Below are positions 48,965 to 57,470 of a stretch of 64,000 nucleotides of DNA, one piece after another. The translations under genes were made by a program, and so were the position numbers. Source of the DNA: CAZENU01 sp965222125 (GTDB lineage Bacteria > Chloroflexota > Dehalococcoidia > Lucifugimonadales > CAZENU01). The stretch is from positions 310,001-374,000 of the forward strand of contig CBDCTC010000005.1 in NCBI GenBank assembly GCA_965222125.1. Direction: 5' to 3'. The notes under the pieces were generated by a model. That model was not told the origin of the DNA and did no database searches. It saw only the letters and a list, made by a program, of their open reading frames with translations. Each line of letters starts with the position of its first letter. The first letter of the stretch is position 1.

Positions 48965-50656
48965 CTAGAACGGCTGGATCGTGCCGCTCTTCCAGCGCGC
49001 GACCGCTGCCTCGGCCCGCGGGCTGATCGCCCTCTGCACGGTCACGTCGATCAGGGCGGGCAAGCCGGACGACAGCGCCCTCTCGATCGCGCCCGAGAGC
49101 TCTTCCGGCCGTTCGACGTGCTCGCCGTACCCGCCGAGGCCCGCGACCATCCGATCGTACCTCGCCGGCAGCAGGTCGGTGGCGACGGGCTTGCCGTAGA
49201 CGCCGAGTTGGATCTGCCGGTCTATGCCCCACGCGGCGTCGTTTCCCAGGATACCGACGATGTTCAGGCCGTGTCTGACGGCGGTATCGTACTCCATTGC
49301 GTTGAACCCGAAGCCGCCGTCGCCGGTGAGCAGGAAGACCCGCCTGTCCGGATGCGCGGCCCTGGCCGCCAGCGCAGTCGGCACGCCGACGCCCAGCATC
49401 CCCAGCGACGACACGTAGAGCCAGCTTCGCGGCCACCTCGCCGGATGGAAGGCCCGGCCGAAGTGGCAGTAGTCGCCTCCGTCGAACACGAGAAAATCGT
49501 CGGGCCGCAGGAACGACTCGAGCACCTTGTGCACCTTCATCGCGTGCATCGGGACTTCGTCCACAGCCAATGTCTCGAGCCACGCTCGCTGGGCGCTCCG
49601 CTCGGCCTGCAGCTCTTCCATCCAGGCGAGCCGCGGCCAGGTGTGCCGGGATGCCTCCGCCGACATCTGGTCGACCACTGAGGCGACGTCTCCTACTATT
49701 CCGATAGCGGGCGGGCGGTTGCGGCCGATCTCCTCCGCCGCCGGGTCCACCTGGACCAGCGCGGCGCTATGGGCGATGGTCGGCGGCATTGCGTAGCCGA
49801 GGATGATGTCCTGCTTCTTGCCGAGCAGCAGCACAGCGTCGGCGGAGCCCGACAGCCGCGCGGCGCGGTTGAGCCCGTTGTCGAAGAAGCCCGCGCTGTT
49901 CGGGTGGTCGTCGGGCAGAAGTCCCCGTGCGCCGCCCTCGGTCATCACCGGAATCCGCGTCGTCTCGGCCAGACGGCGGAGAGACTCCCCCGAGTCCGAG
50001 TATGCCGCTGCGGTGCCCGCGATGATCAGCGGCCTCGCGGCCTTTCGAAGCAGGGCCACCGCGTCCTCGACGAGACTCGGGTCACCCTGAGTCGGCTGCG
50101 CGACGGGCCGTCCTGGGTCGTGAAATGAGACCTCGTCCTCGGCGACGGTCTGCTCCTGCACGTCGATGGGAATCGTGAGGTGCACGGGGCCGCGTCTCCC
50201 GGCGTAGGCGACCCGAAGCGCCTGGGCGACCATCTGCGGAATGCGCCGTATGTCCGACACCATCCACGCCTCTTTGGTGGTGGGAAGCGCCATTCCGATC
50301 TGGTCGATCTCCTGCATCGCTCCGCGTCCCAGCTCCGGCAGGGGAGCGGAGCCGCTGATAGACAGCAGCGGGCTCTCCGTGTGTAGGGCGTTGCTGAGTC
50401 CGGGGATAGCGTTGGCGAAGCCCGGGGTGGTGTACATCGCAACGCCTGGGCCGCCGGTAATTCGGCCCCACGCGTCGGCCATGTGCACCGCGCCCTGCTC
50501 GTGGCGGGTGTCGATGAACCGGAAGCCCATGTCGTCCATGACGTCGAGCAGCGGCAGGACGTGGTCGCCGGCGAGGGTGAACACGGTGTCGACGCCCGCT
50601 CGCCGAAGCGCCGCGCCGACGAGCTGACCTCCGGTCAGCCTAGCTGTAGGACACAC
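48965..50656 (-). CDS. Thiamine diphosphate-dependent enzyme, second copy of the superfamily
   Basis: The 563-residue protein has Pyr, central and PP domains. The activating Glu53 lies in TRHEQGAVHMADAWG and the PP motif is GDGGFGFNAMEYDTAV with the Asn of ILGNDAAWG. Relatives include acetolactate synthase and oxalyl-CoA, glyoxylate or sulfopyruvate-type decarboxylases; the substrate is not assignable. GTG 50656 follows GGAGGG at eight bases. It heads the operon with the MetE-like gene and cinA. Confidence 0.87.
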   Translation of the reverse strand: MCPTARLTGGQLVGAALRRAGVDTVFTLAGDHVLPLLDVMDDMGFRFIDTRHEQGAVHMADAWGRITGGPGVAMYTTPGFANAIPGLSNALHTESPLLSISGSAPLPELGRGAMQEIDQIGMALPTTKEAWMVSDIRRIPQMVAQALRVAYAGRRGPVHLTIPIDVQEQTVAEDEVSFHDPGRPVAQPTQGDPSLVEDAVALLRKAARPLIIAGTAAAYSDSGESLRRLAETTRIPVMTEGGARGLLPDDHPNSAGFFDNGLNRAARLSGSADAVLLLGKKQDIILGYAMPPTIAHSAALVQVDPAAEEIGRNRPPAIGIVGDVASVVDQMSAEASRHTWPRLAWMEELQAERSAQRAWLETLAVDEVPMHAMKVHKVLESFLRPDDFLVFDGGDYCHFGRAFHPARWPRSWLYVSSLGMLGVGVPTALAARAAHPDRRVFLLTGDGGFGFNAMEYDTAVRHGLNIVGILGNDAAWGIDRQIQLGVYGKPVATDLLPARYDRMVAGLGGYGEHVERPEELSGAIERALSSGLPALIDVTVQRAISPRAEAAVARWKSGTIQPF

Positions 50657-50683
50657 TCAGACCCTCCTATACGCTCATGGAGA

Positions 50684-50697
50684 CCGTACGCGTACGG
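50684..50697. promoter_or_regulatory. Perfect 14-bp palindrome, operator candidate
   Basis: CCGTACGCGTACGG is its own reverse complement and lies 28 bases upstream of the ThDP enzyme start, downstream of its promoter. A dimeric repressor could bind here. Confidence 0.4.
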
Positions 50698-50780
50698 GAT
50701 CGCTCGGGATGAAGGCATGGCCGCGACCGTCGATACGCTCCGACCGCTTGCGAACGGGCTTGGTGGATGGCATCCGCCAC

Positions 50781-50808
50781 ATTCTAGCCGGGGCCTGTGG
50801 GCTGTCAA
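50781..50808 (-). promoter_or_regulatory. Promoter of the ThDP-MetE-like-cinA operon
   Basis: TTGACA (50808-50803) and TAGAAT (50786-50781) on the minus strand, 16-base spacer. The start would be near 50774. Confidence 0.6.
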
Positions 50809-50953
50809 GCGACTTGGTCCTCCGTTCCGTCTGAGGGCCGCTGCGCCCGGGCCGATACGGTTCGTTTCGGCGCCTTCGAGAGGCGTCTGCGGGCGATCGA
50901 TTTCCGGCAGCCTCTACAGGGGGATGCGACGGGCGAAGTTGGAGAACACCGGT

Positions 50954-50982
50954 TTGAAAAGAGTCTTAGAAAATGGTAAAAT
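50954..50982 (+). promoter_or_regulatory. gyrB: Promoter of gyrB
   Basis: TTGAAA at 50954-50959 and TAAAAT at 50977-50982 with a 17-base spacer in an A-rich patch. The start would be near 50989, leaving about 165 bases of leader. Confidence 0.65.
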
Positions 50983-51154
50983 TATGGCACCTTGGGAGCC
51001 TTGAAGTATCGTAGCTGTACAGCTACAAAGGTAGCAGCGGTTATGAAGGTCCTCGCAGGTGTCCTTTCGACGGCCGTTTCGGCCCATCGGGACCCCAAGA
51101 TTTCTGTCCCACACGCCCGGCCCGCGCCGGTAGTCTGACCATGCGGAGAGACTG

Positions 51155-53119
51155 ATGGCGACAACGCAAATCAACAAAGATTCCCAGTCCTACACCGCCA
51201 GCGACATTCAGGTGCTGGAAGGCATGGAGGCGGTCCGCCGCCGGCCCGGCATGTACATCGGCAGCACGGACCAGCGCGGACTCCACCAGCTCATCTACGA
51301 GGTCGTCGACAACGCCGTCGACGAGTACATGGCCAGCCGCGCGACGAAGGTGAGTGTGTGGATCGGGCCGGAGGGCGAAGCCACGGTCGAGGACGACGGC
51401 GGCGGCATCCCGACGGACATCCACAGCGCCACCGGTTTCTCGGCGGTCGAAACGGTTATGACGACGCTGCACGCGGGCGGCAAGTTCGGCGGAAAGGCCT
51501 ATGCCGTGTCGAGCGGACTGCACGGCGTGGGCGTATCGGCGGTTAACGCGCTGTCGTCGCGCTTGAGGGTAGAGATCTATCGCGACGGCAAGTTCCACCA
51601 CCAGGAGTTCGCCGCGGGCAAGAGCACCACCGAGCTCCTCACCCTGGACATGGACCCCTCGCTCAACGGACGGACGGGCACGACGGTCTCCTACATGCCG
51701 GACACGGAGATCTTCCCGGAGATCGTCTACGACTTCGCCGTGCTGTCTCAGCGTTTCAAAGAGATGGCCTACCTGAACAAGGGGCTGGAGATACATTTCC
51801 GAAGCGACTGGCACGCCAGCCGACGGCCTGAAGACGACGAGAGCAAGTATGAGAAGACGTACCGCTCGGATGGCGGCATCTCCGAGTTCGTCACCGACCT
51901 GAATACGGACCGGATCGCGCTGCACAAGCCCCCGATCTACGCGGAGCGGCAGGTGGAAGGGACCAGGGTCGAGGCGGCGATGCAGTACAACGACACCTTC
52001 AACGAGCTGGTGTACTCCTTCGCCAACTGCGTCAATACGGCCGAGGGCGGCAGCCATCTGACGGGGTTCAGGGCCGCCGTGACTCGGGTGATCAACGACT
52101 ACGGGCGCAAGCAGGGGCTGATCAAGGCCGGGGACCCCAACCTGTCCGGCGAGGCGACCCGAGAGGGTATGGCGGCCGCCGTCAGCGTTAAGCTGACCGA
52201 CCCGCAGTTCGAGGGCCAGACGAAGGAGAAGCTCGGCAACCCCGAGGTGCGTAACCACGTGGAGACGGTCGTCGCCGACGTGCTCCAGGTATACCTCGAA
52301 GACCACCCGCAGGATGGTCGCCGGATCATCGACAAGTGCACGACCGCCCAGCGGGCCCGCGACGCCGCTCGGAAAGCCCGTGAGCTGATCATACGCAAGA
52401 ACGCGATGGACGGCGGCTCTCTGCCCGGCCTGCTTGCGGACTGCTCTGACCGCAACCCGGAGAACTGCGAGCTTTACATAGTGGAGGGCCCCTCGGCGGG
52501 CGGTACCGCGAAGATGGGCCGGAACCGGGCGTTTCAGGCGGTGCTGCCGCTGAAGGGGAAGATCCTCAACGTCGAGAAGGCGCGCGAAGACAAGATGATC
52601 GGCAACCCGGAGATCCGTGCGCTGATCATCGCCCTCGGCGCCGGAATTGGCGAGGACTTCAACCTCGAAAAGCTCCGCTATCACCGCATCGTGATAATGA
52701 CGGACGCGGACGTGGACGGCTCGCATATCCGTACACTGCTGCTGACATTCTTCTTCAGGAACATGAATCCGTTGATCACCAACGGTCACCTGTACATCGC
52801 CCAGCCGCCGCTGTACGGGATCACGAGCGGCAGGTCGAGCTACTGGGTCGCCGACGAGGAAGAGCGCGAGGCGGTCCTGCAGAAGCTCAGCGCCAGGAAG
52901 AATGTCAACGTGCAGCGCTACAAGGGCCTGGGCGAGATGAACGCCACGCAGCTCTGGGAGACGACCATGGACCCGGAGCAGCGGACCCTTCGACGGGTTG
53001 ATCAGCACGATGTGGGCGAGGCGGACCACATCTTCGCCCTGCTCATGGGCGACGTTGTCGAGCCCAGACGCAACTTCATCCAGGCGCACGCGCTGGAAGT
53101 CGAGAATATCGACATCTAA
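51155..53119 (+). CDS. gyrB: DNA gyrase subunit B
   Basis: GyrB supplies the ATPase of gyrase, which introduces negative supercoils. The 654-residue protein has the GHKL ATP site (VDNAVDEYMA, VEDDGGGIPT, GLHGVGVSAVNALS) and the TOPRIM part (catalytic Glu444 in VEGPSAGG, metal site TDADVDGSH). The almost invariant EGDSAGGSAKQGRD reads EGPSAGGTAKMGRN here; the Asp-to-Pro change is at the position of E. coli Asp426, which contributes to the quinolone pocket. Glu444 and the TOPRIM aspartates are kept. Length is normal. ParE is unlikely given its overall layout, but not excluded. It has its own promoter. Confidence 0.93.
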   Translation: MATTQINKDSQSYTASDIQVLEGMEAVRRRPGMYIGSTDQRGLHQLIYEVVDNAVDEYMASRATKVSVWIGPEGEATVEDDGGGIPTDIHSATGFSAVETVMTTLHAGGKFGGKAYAVSSGLHGVGVSAVNALSSRLRVEIYRDGKFHHQEFAAGKSTTELLTLDMDPSLNGRTGTTVSYMPDTEIFPEIVYDFAVLSQRFKEMAYLNKGLEIHFRSDWHASRRPEDDESKYEKTYRSDGGISEFVTDLNTDRIALHKPPIYAERQVEGTRVEAAMQYNDTFNELVYSFANCVNTAEGGSHLTGFRAAVTRVINDYGRKQGLIKAGDPNLSGEATREGMAAAVSVKLTDPQFEGQTKEKLGNPEVRNHVETVVADVLQVYLEDHPQDGRRIIDKCTTAQRARDAARKARELIIRKNAMDGGSLPGLLADCSDRNPENCELYIVEGPSAGGTAKMGRNRAFQAVLPLKGKILNVEKAREDKMIGNPEIRALIIALGAGIGEDFNLEKLRYHRIVIMTDADVDGSHIRTLLLTFFFRNMNPLITNGHLYIAQPPLYGITSGRSSYWVADEEEREAVLQKLSARKNVNVQRYKGLGEMNATQLWETTMDPEQRTLRRVDQHDVGEADHIFALLMGDVVEPRRNFIQAHALEVENIDI

Positions 53120-53204
53120 CGCGCCCGTGCGGTTGAGCAGAGGACGCGGGCACCGGCCGTAGCTGGGACGCAGGCATTGTGTCCCGGCCCCAAGGGTCCT
53201 TACT

Positions 53205-54125
53205 TCAGTCCCACAACCCGGTGCTGAAGTACCGCTCCCCGATGTCGTTGATGACGGTCACTATTACGCCGCCGCGGATTCGCCTGGCAACCTGATAAGC
53301 GGCCTGGATGTACGCGCCGGTGGACTGCCCCGCGAAGATGCCGTTGCTCGCGAGCAGCCGAGACATCTCGCGGGCTTCGTCCACGTCGACCATGACCGTC
53401 TCGTCTACCACGCTCTCGTCGAAGGTGTCGGGGACGATATGGCCCTGCCCGAGCGGCTTGAGCCCCTCCACGCCGGGCCATTCGTCGAAATTGATCAGCA
53501 CGATCCGCACGCCGGGTCTGGATTCCTTCAGCCGGCGGCCGACGCCTGTTATGGTGCCGCCGGTGCCGACGCCGGCGACGAAGTGGGTGATCCCCGGCGT
53601 CTGGCCCAGGATCTCCTCGGCAGTCGTGTCGTAGTGCGCCTGCGGATTGTTGACGTTGCTGTACTGGTCGCAGTAGAAGTAACGGTCGGGTTCGCTCTCG
53701 TAGCGGCGTTTGACCTCCCTCAGCGTCTCGTCGTAGCCCATCATAGGGTCGGTGAAGACGATTTCGGCGCCGTGGGCCATCAGCCGCCGCTTCCGCTCCT
53801 CGCTCGCGTTGGACGGCATCACGAGCTGGACTCGGTAGCCCAGCGTAGCGCCGATCATCGCGTAGGCGATCCCGGCGTTGCCGGACGTGGCGTCGATGAT
53901 CGTCTTGTCCTTAGTGAGGTCGCCGGTCAGGATCGCCTCGACCAGCATTCTGAGGACGGGCCGGTCCTTGATCGAGCCTCCCGGGTTGAGCTGTTCGGCC
54001 TTGGCGTGAATCTCGGCGCCGCCTATGTCGAGAGGGAGGTCGAGCTTGATCGTCGGCGTATTGCCGATGGCCATCAGCGCCGGGCGCTTCGCGATGAAGT
54101 CCTCGAACTCCTGAGACTGGGGCAA
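53205..54125 (-). CDS. Cysteine synthase-like PLP enzyme
   Basis: The 306-residue fold-type II PLP enzyme resembles O-acetylserine sulfhydrylase or cystathionine beta-synthase: PLP Lys53 in NPGGSIKDRPV, TSGNAGIAYA for the substrate carboxylate, GVGTGGTITG for the phosphate. The C-terminal GQSTGAYIQAA holds the pyridine-N Ser region. TTG 54125 follows AGGAGG at eight bases. Sulfide from the reductase at 7397-9160 would be a natural substrate, but O-phosphoserine or other acceptors are possible. Confidence 0.87.
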   Translation of the reverse strand: MPQSQEFEDFIAKRPALMAIGNTPTIKLDLPLDIGGAEIHAKAEQLNPGGSIKDRPVLRMLVEAILTGDLTKDKTIIDATSGNAGIAYAMIGATLGYRVQLVMPSNASEERKRRLMAHGAEIVFTDPMMGYDETLREVKRRYESEPDRYFYCDQYSNVNNPQAHYDTTAEEILGQTPGITHFVAGVGTGGTITGVGRRLKESRPGVRIVLINFDEWPGVEGLKPLGQGHIVPDTFDESVVDETVMVDVDEAREMSRLLASNGIFAGQSTGAYIQAAYQVARRIRGGVIVTVINDIGERYFSTGLWD

Positions 54126-54184
54126 TAGGGCGACCTCCTGCCGCGGTCCCGCACTGTGAATGCGAGGCGAGAACGGGCGGAAGC

Positions 54185-54214
54185 AGTATAGCCAGCCAGA
54201 TACGCGCGCGGCAA
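54185..54214 (-). promoter_or_regulatory. Promoter of the cysteine-synthase-like gene
   Basis: TTGCCG (54214-54209) and TATACT (54190-54185) on the minus strand are 18 bases apart, about 60 bases before the TTG start. Confidence 0.5.
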
Positions 54215-54236
54215 CAAGCCCTGGTACGATGCGACC

Positions 54237-54264
54237 TTGGAGCGAGGCGTCCCGCTGCTATACT
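54237..54264 (+). promoter_or_regulatory. Promoter candidate for the DUF6807 gene
   Basis: TTGGAG at 54237-54242 and TATACT at 54259-54264 with a 16-base spacer, 180 bases upstream of the start at 54445. Confidence 0.4.
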
Positions 54265-54444
54265 GTGGTCGCGTCGCAAACTGGCGATCGAATCGAGTGG
54301 CCCAGTCCTCATGGCAGCCGCGTGACCACCCTGGACCGGTCTCCTCCTCCCGGATCACCATCACCTCGCGACGGCCACGTAGAGAGGGGATGAAATGGCG
54401 GATGGCCGTTCCGATTCCGAGTCGCATGCATATGAGGTGAAGGC

Positions 54445-55287
54445 ATGACTAAAGCAGGCATTGTCGAAGAGGAGCTGCGGTACAAGTTTCTGTACCAAGG
54501 ACGACTGGCGCTGGCCTACAACAAGGGCTGTCTCGAGTGGGGCGACTTCTACCTGTCGCGGCCCAACTTCTATCCCGTGTACACGCCATGCGGCAGGGAA
54601 GTGACTACCAGCTCGTCTTACTTTCGCACCCACCACAAGTCCATCTTCTTCGGTCACGCAGACGTCGACGGGGCTAACTTCTACCATGACAACAACCCCA
54701 CACGCCCCGATCTCGGCGACATCATCTTCGAGGGCGGCAAAGTCGAGGAGTCGGGCGACTCGGTGACGATTCGGACCTCCAACGGCTGGGTGACCAAGAA
54801 GGGCGTGCGCAAGTTATTGGAGAGGCGCGACATCACCTGGACGCCCGGAGACCAGGTCCACGTGCTCGACGTAACCTCCGCGTTGGTCTCGGCATCGGGC
54901 GACGTCACGTTCGACAAGGACACTCACTCGTACATAGGCGTCAGGATGGCGGACACCATCGACGTCGAGGACGGCGGCAGTGTGGTCAACTCCAACAGTG
55001 AAGAGAACGAGGCCGGTACGATGGACAAGTACGCCGACTGGGTCGACTACAGCGGCGTCGTCGCAGGCCGCCAGGTGGGCATCACCCTGATGCATCATCC
55101 TGACAACCCGCCGTCACCCTACTTCGTTCGGGACTACGGGACGATGTGCAGCAACTTCACGCTGCGCCGGCCCTACGTTCTGAAGGCAGGCGACGAGCTC
55201 AGTCTGCGCTTCAGACTGCTGATACACACCGGCGGCCCCGACGACCTCGACATCGCTGGATATCACGCCGCGTACCGCGAGTCCTAG
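54445..55287 (+). CDS. DUF6807 (PmoA-family) protein
   Basis: The 280-residue protein matches the DUF6807 family, often labelled PmoA in databases; it has YPVYTPCGREVTTSS, a HxHxxxFFGHADVDG-like stretch (FRTHHKSIFFGHADVDGANF) and LMHHPDNPPSPYFVRDYG. It is a beta-sandwich protein without membrane helices and is not methane monooxygenase. Some relatives sit next to sugar or amide hydrolases. ATG follows GAGGTGAAGGC. The TAG stop coincides with the left end of the IS630 element, but the pre-insertion sequence would also give TAG. Confidence 0.75.
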   Translation: MTKAGIVEEELRYKFLYQGRLALAYNKGCLEWGDFYLSRPNFYPVYTPCGREVTTSSSYFRTHHKSIFFGHADVDGANFYHDNNPTRPDLGDIIFEGGKVEESGDSVTIRTSNGWVTKKGVRKLLERRDITWTPGDQVHVLDVTSALVSASGDVTFDKDTHSYIGVRMADTIDVEDGGSVVNSNSEENEAGTMDKYADWVDYSGVVAGRQVGITLMHHPDNPPSPYFVRDYGTMCSNFTLRRPYVLKAGDELSLRFRLLIHTGGPDDLDIAGYHAAYRES

Positions 55288-56406
55288 TACCTACTAACAA
55301 TATACAGCGTTATATTGTATGCTCAGTTTATGTCAGGAGTAGCAACGGTTATCGAATTGACGGAGGAGGAGCGAGGGACGCTGGAGAGTTGGGTGCGCGG
55401 AACGAGTACTGAGCAACGCTTTGTGCAACGAGCCCGTATCGTGCTGGAAGCCGCGACGGGAAGCACGACGAAGGATGTCGCATCTAAGTTGCAAACGCGT
55501 GCGGCTACCGTGAGCAAATGGCGCACCCGGTTCGCCAAGCATAGATTGAGGGGACTGGCAGATGCTCCCCGGTCGGGCAAGCCCCGGGTATACGACGAGG
55601 AGACCGAGCGGCGCATTCTGGCCCAATTGGACGAGCCTGCGCCGGACGGGTACACGACGTGGACGGGCAAGCTGTTGGCCAGAGCCCTTGGCGACGTGTC
55701 GGCGATACATGTCTGGCGGGTCCTGCGCAAGCACGGCATCCACCTTCAGCGACGTCGCAGTTGGTGCGTGAGCACCGATCCGCAGTTTGCCCAAAAGGCG
55801 GCGGACATAGTGGGTCTGTACTTGGAACCGCCCGAGAACGCAGTGGTGATCAGCGTCGATGAGAAGCCTTCCATCCAGGCCTTGGAACGAGCTCAGGGGT
55901 GGCTGCGCCTTCCTAACGGAGAGGCGGTGCGGGGGCATACTCACGAGTACAAGCGACACGGGACTACGACCCTCTTCGCTGCCCTTGAGGTGCATACCGG
56001 CAAGGTTAATGTGGCCCACTATCGCCGCAAGCGGCGACGGGAGTTCCTCGACTTCATGAACCGTATAGTGGCCCACTATCCCGATACCGAGCTCCACGTG
56101 GTGCTGGACAACTTCGTCACTCATAAGCCCAAGCATGACCGTTGGCTTGCCCGCCATCCGTTAGTCCACTTCCACTACACGCCCACACATGCTTCATGGC
56201 TGAACCAGATCGAGGTCTGGTTCAGCATCCTGACCCAAGCTGTCCTACGACACCTCAGTGCCACGAACCCCAAGCAGGTCTGTCAGGCTATCGACCGCTT
56301 TACTGATGCCCGCAATCAGAACCCTACTCCCTTCGAATGGACCAAGACCGTTGTCAAACCTGGAAGTCTCAAACAACGTTACTCTGACTTATGATAGCAA
56401 GTACTA
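55285..56406 (+). mobile_element. IS630-type insertion sequence, intact
   Basis: About 1.12 kb is bounded by the dinucleotide TA on both sides, as for IS630/Tc1-mariner elements that target TA. The ends are imperfect inverted repeats: the left end begins CTAGTACCTACTAACAA and the complement of the right end begins CTAGTACTTGCTATCAT. The single transposase gene fills the element. It inserted exactly between the DUF6807 stop codon and a GC-rich hairpin (56405-56428) shared with the convergent abhydrolase gene. Confidence 0.85.
55330..56394 (+). CDS. IS630 family transposase
   Basis: The 354-residue protein has a helix-turn-helix N-terminal half (TKDVASKLQTRAATVSKWRT, with the winged LARALGDVSAIHVWRVLRKH second domain). 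The DDE catalytic domain contains Asp177 in SVDEKPSIQALER, Asp260 in VVLDNFVTHK and Glu295 in SWLNQIEVWFS, 34 residues apart as typical. ATG 55330 is taken; a TTG five codons upstream is possible. No frameshift is seen, so it may be active. Confidence 0.93.
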   Translation: MSGVATVIELTEEERGTLESWVRGTSTEQRFVQRARIVLEAATGSTTKDVASKLQTRAATVSKWRTRFAKHRLRGLADAPRSGKPRVYDEETERRILAQLDEPAPDGYTTWTGKLLARALGDVSAIHVWRVLRKHGIHLQRRRSWCVSTDPQFAQKAADIVGLYLEPPENAVVISVDEKPSIQALERAQGWLRLPNGEAVRGHTHEYKRHGTTTLFAALEVHTGKVNVAHYRRKRRREFLDFMNRIVAHYPDTELHVVLDNFVTHKPKHDRWLARHPLVHFHYTPTHASWLNQIEVWFSILTQAVLRHLSATNPKQVCQAIDRFTDARNQNPTPFEWTKTVVKPGSLKQRYSDL

Positions 56407-56425
56407 GGACCCCGCGCAACGGGGC

Positions 56426-57454
56426 CTAGAGCGTCTTTGCGAGGTGCCCGAACGCGCCGACGCCGTGGAACTGGTGCGTCCCTTCGAACACCTCGAAACC
56501 AAGCCGGTCCTCCGCGTCCATGGCGCGGTACATCTCTCGCGCTTCGCCGACGGCGTAGCGCGTCGCCTCGACGGGGAATATCCGATCGTCCGTGCCGGTC
56601 TCGACGAACAGCGAACGCGGCGCGATGAGCCCCGCCACGTCGTACATCTCAGCGTAGCGGAGGATTCCCGGGATGTAGTTGTCGATGCAATGTTGGATGC
56701 TGAAAATGCTGTCGCGGAAGGTGCAGAAGTAGCCGCTGACGACCGCCGCCTTGACCCTATGGTCCAGAGCCGCCGTGAAGAACGACGTGGCGCCGCCGCC
56801 CGAAATGCCCATTACAGCCAGGCGATCGGCTTCGACCTCCGGCCGCGTCGCGAGGTAGTCGATGGACCGTATGGCGTCCCACACGCGCCAGCCAATCATC
56901 GTCTGACCCAGCAATAGAGCGGCTCCGGCGACCGGCTGGCACGATGACGAGCCTGGACCGGAGGCGCGGGCCGCCGCGTCCCGGCGATGGCCGAAGCCGA
57001 TCTGTTCGATGGCCAGCACCACGTAACCTCGCCTGACGCATTGAAGGGCGAAGTCCTTCTGATAGCCGCCCCGGCGCAACCTCATCGTCCCGTCTTCACG
57101 GATTCCGACGATATCGTCGACGCCGCGGCCGTGGCCGTGGAGGCACAGCACTGCAGGGGCCGGAGCGCGAAGCGGCTTGGGGGTGAGCAAGTAGCCGACC
57201 ACCGTACTATCGGGGCGGCTCTGAAAGTGGACAGTCTCACGGGTGTAGGTCCGGAACTCGACCTTCTCCGTCAACCTGGGCGATAGCGGGCACGGCTTCG
57301 CCGGGAAACCACCGATCAGATCGACCAGACTGCTTCGCAGCTCCCGCTGCCATGCCTCGGCTTCCGCCCGGCCGGAGGCATGGAAGGTGAGTGTCCGCTC
57401 GCTATCGGCGTACGAAGCCAGCGAGAAGTCGAGGGTGTCCAGTTGCTGCGCCAT
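56426..57454 (-). CDS. Alpha/beta-hydrolase (acetyl-xylan-esterase/abhydrolase_7-like)
   Basis: The 342-residue protein has the oxyanion segment AVLCLHGHGRGVDD, the nucleophile elbow GISGGGA, the catalytic Asp in VETGTDDRIFP and His in FEGTHQFHG. The fold resembles acetyl-xylan esterases and related deacetylases that act on bulky substrates. ATG 57454 is taken rather than a long upstream extension of low-complexity Arg/Ser sequence. It follows the PhyH gene by 16 bases and ends the operon. Confidence 0.82.
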   Translation of the reverse strand: MAQQLDTLDFSLASYADSERTLTFHASGRAEAEAWQRELRSSLVDLIGGFPAKPCPLSPRLTEKVEFRTYTRETVHFQSRPDSTVVGYLLTPKPLRAPAPAVLCLHGHGRGVDDIVGIREDGTMRLRRGGYQKDFALQCVRRGYVVLAIEQIGFGHRRDAAARASGPGSSSCQPVAGAALLLGQTMIGWRVWDAIRSIDYLATRPEVEADRLAVMGISGGGATSFFTAALDHRVKAAVVSGYFCTFRDSIFSIQHCIDNYIPGILRYAEMYDVAGLIAPRSLFVETGTDDRIFPVEATRYAVGEAREMYRAMDAEDRLGFEVFEGTHQFHGVGAFGHLAKTL

Positions 57455-57470
57455 CGGTCGATGCGTTGGC

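Larger units (their letters stand above)
50657..51154. other. Divergent promoter region between ThDP operon and gyrB
   Basis: No gene is seen. Promoters read out on both strands and a 14-bp palindrome lies in the leader of the minus-strand operon. Confidence 0.6.
54126..54444. other. Divergent promoter region
   Basis: No gene is seen. It holds a minus-strand promoter for the PLP enzyme and a plus-strand promoter for the DUF6807 gene. Confidence 0.55.

Noticed and set aside
50657..50774. Thiamine riboswitch upstream of the ThDP enzyme
   Set aside because: The leader lacks the conserved CUGAGA and adjacent THI-box cores.
54445..55287. Particulate methane monooxygenase subunit (because this family is often labelled PmoA)
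   Set aside because: The protein is a soluble beta-rich DUF6807 member without membrane helices or pMMO motifs.
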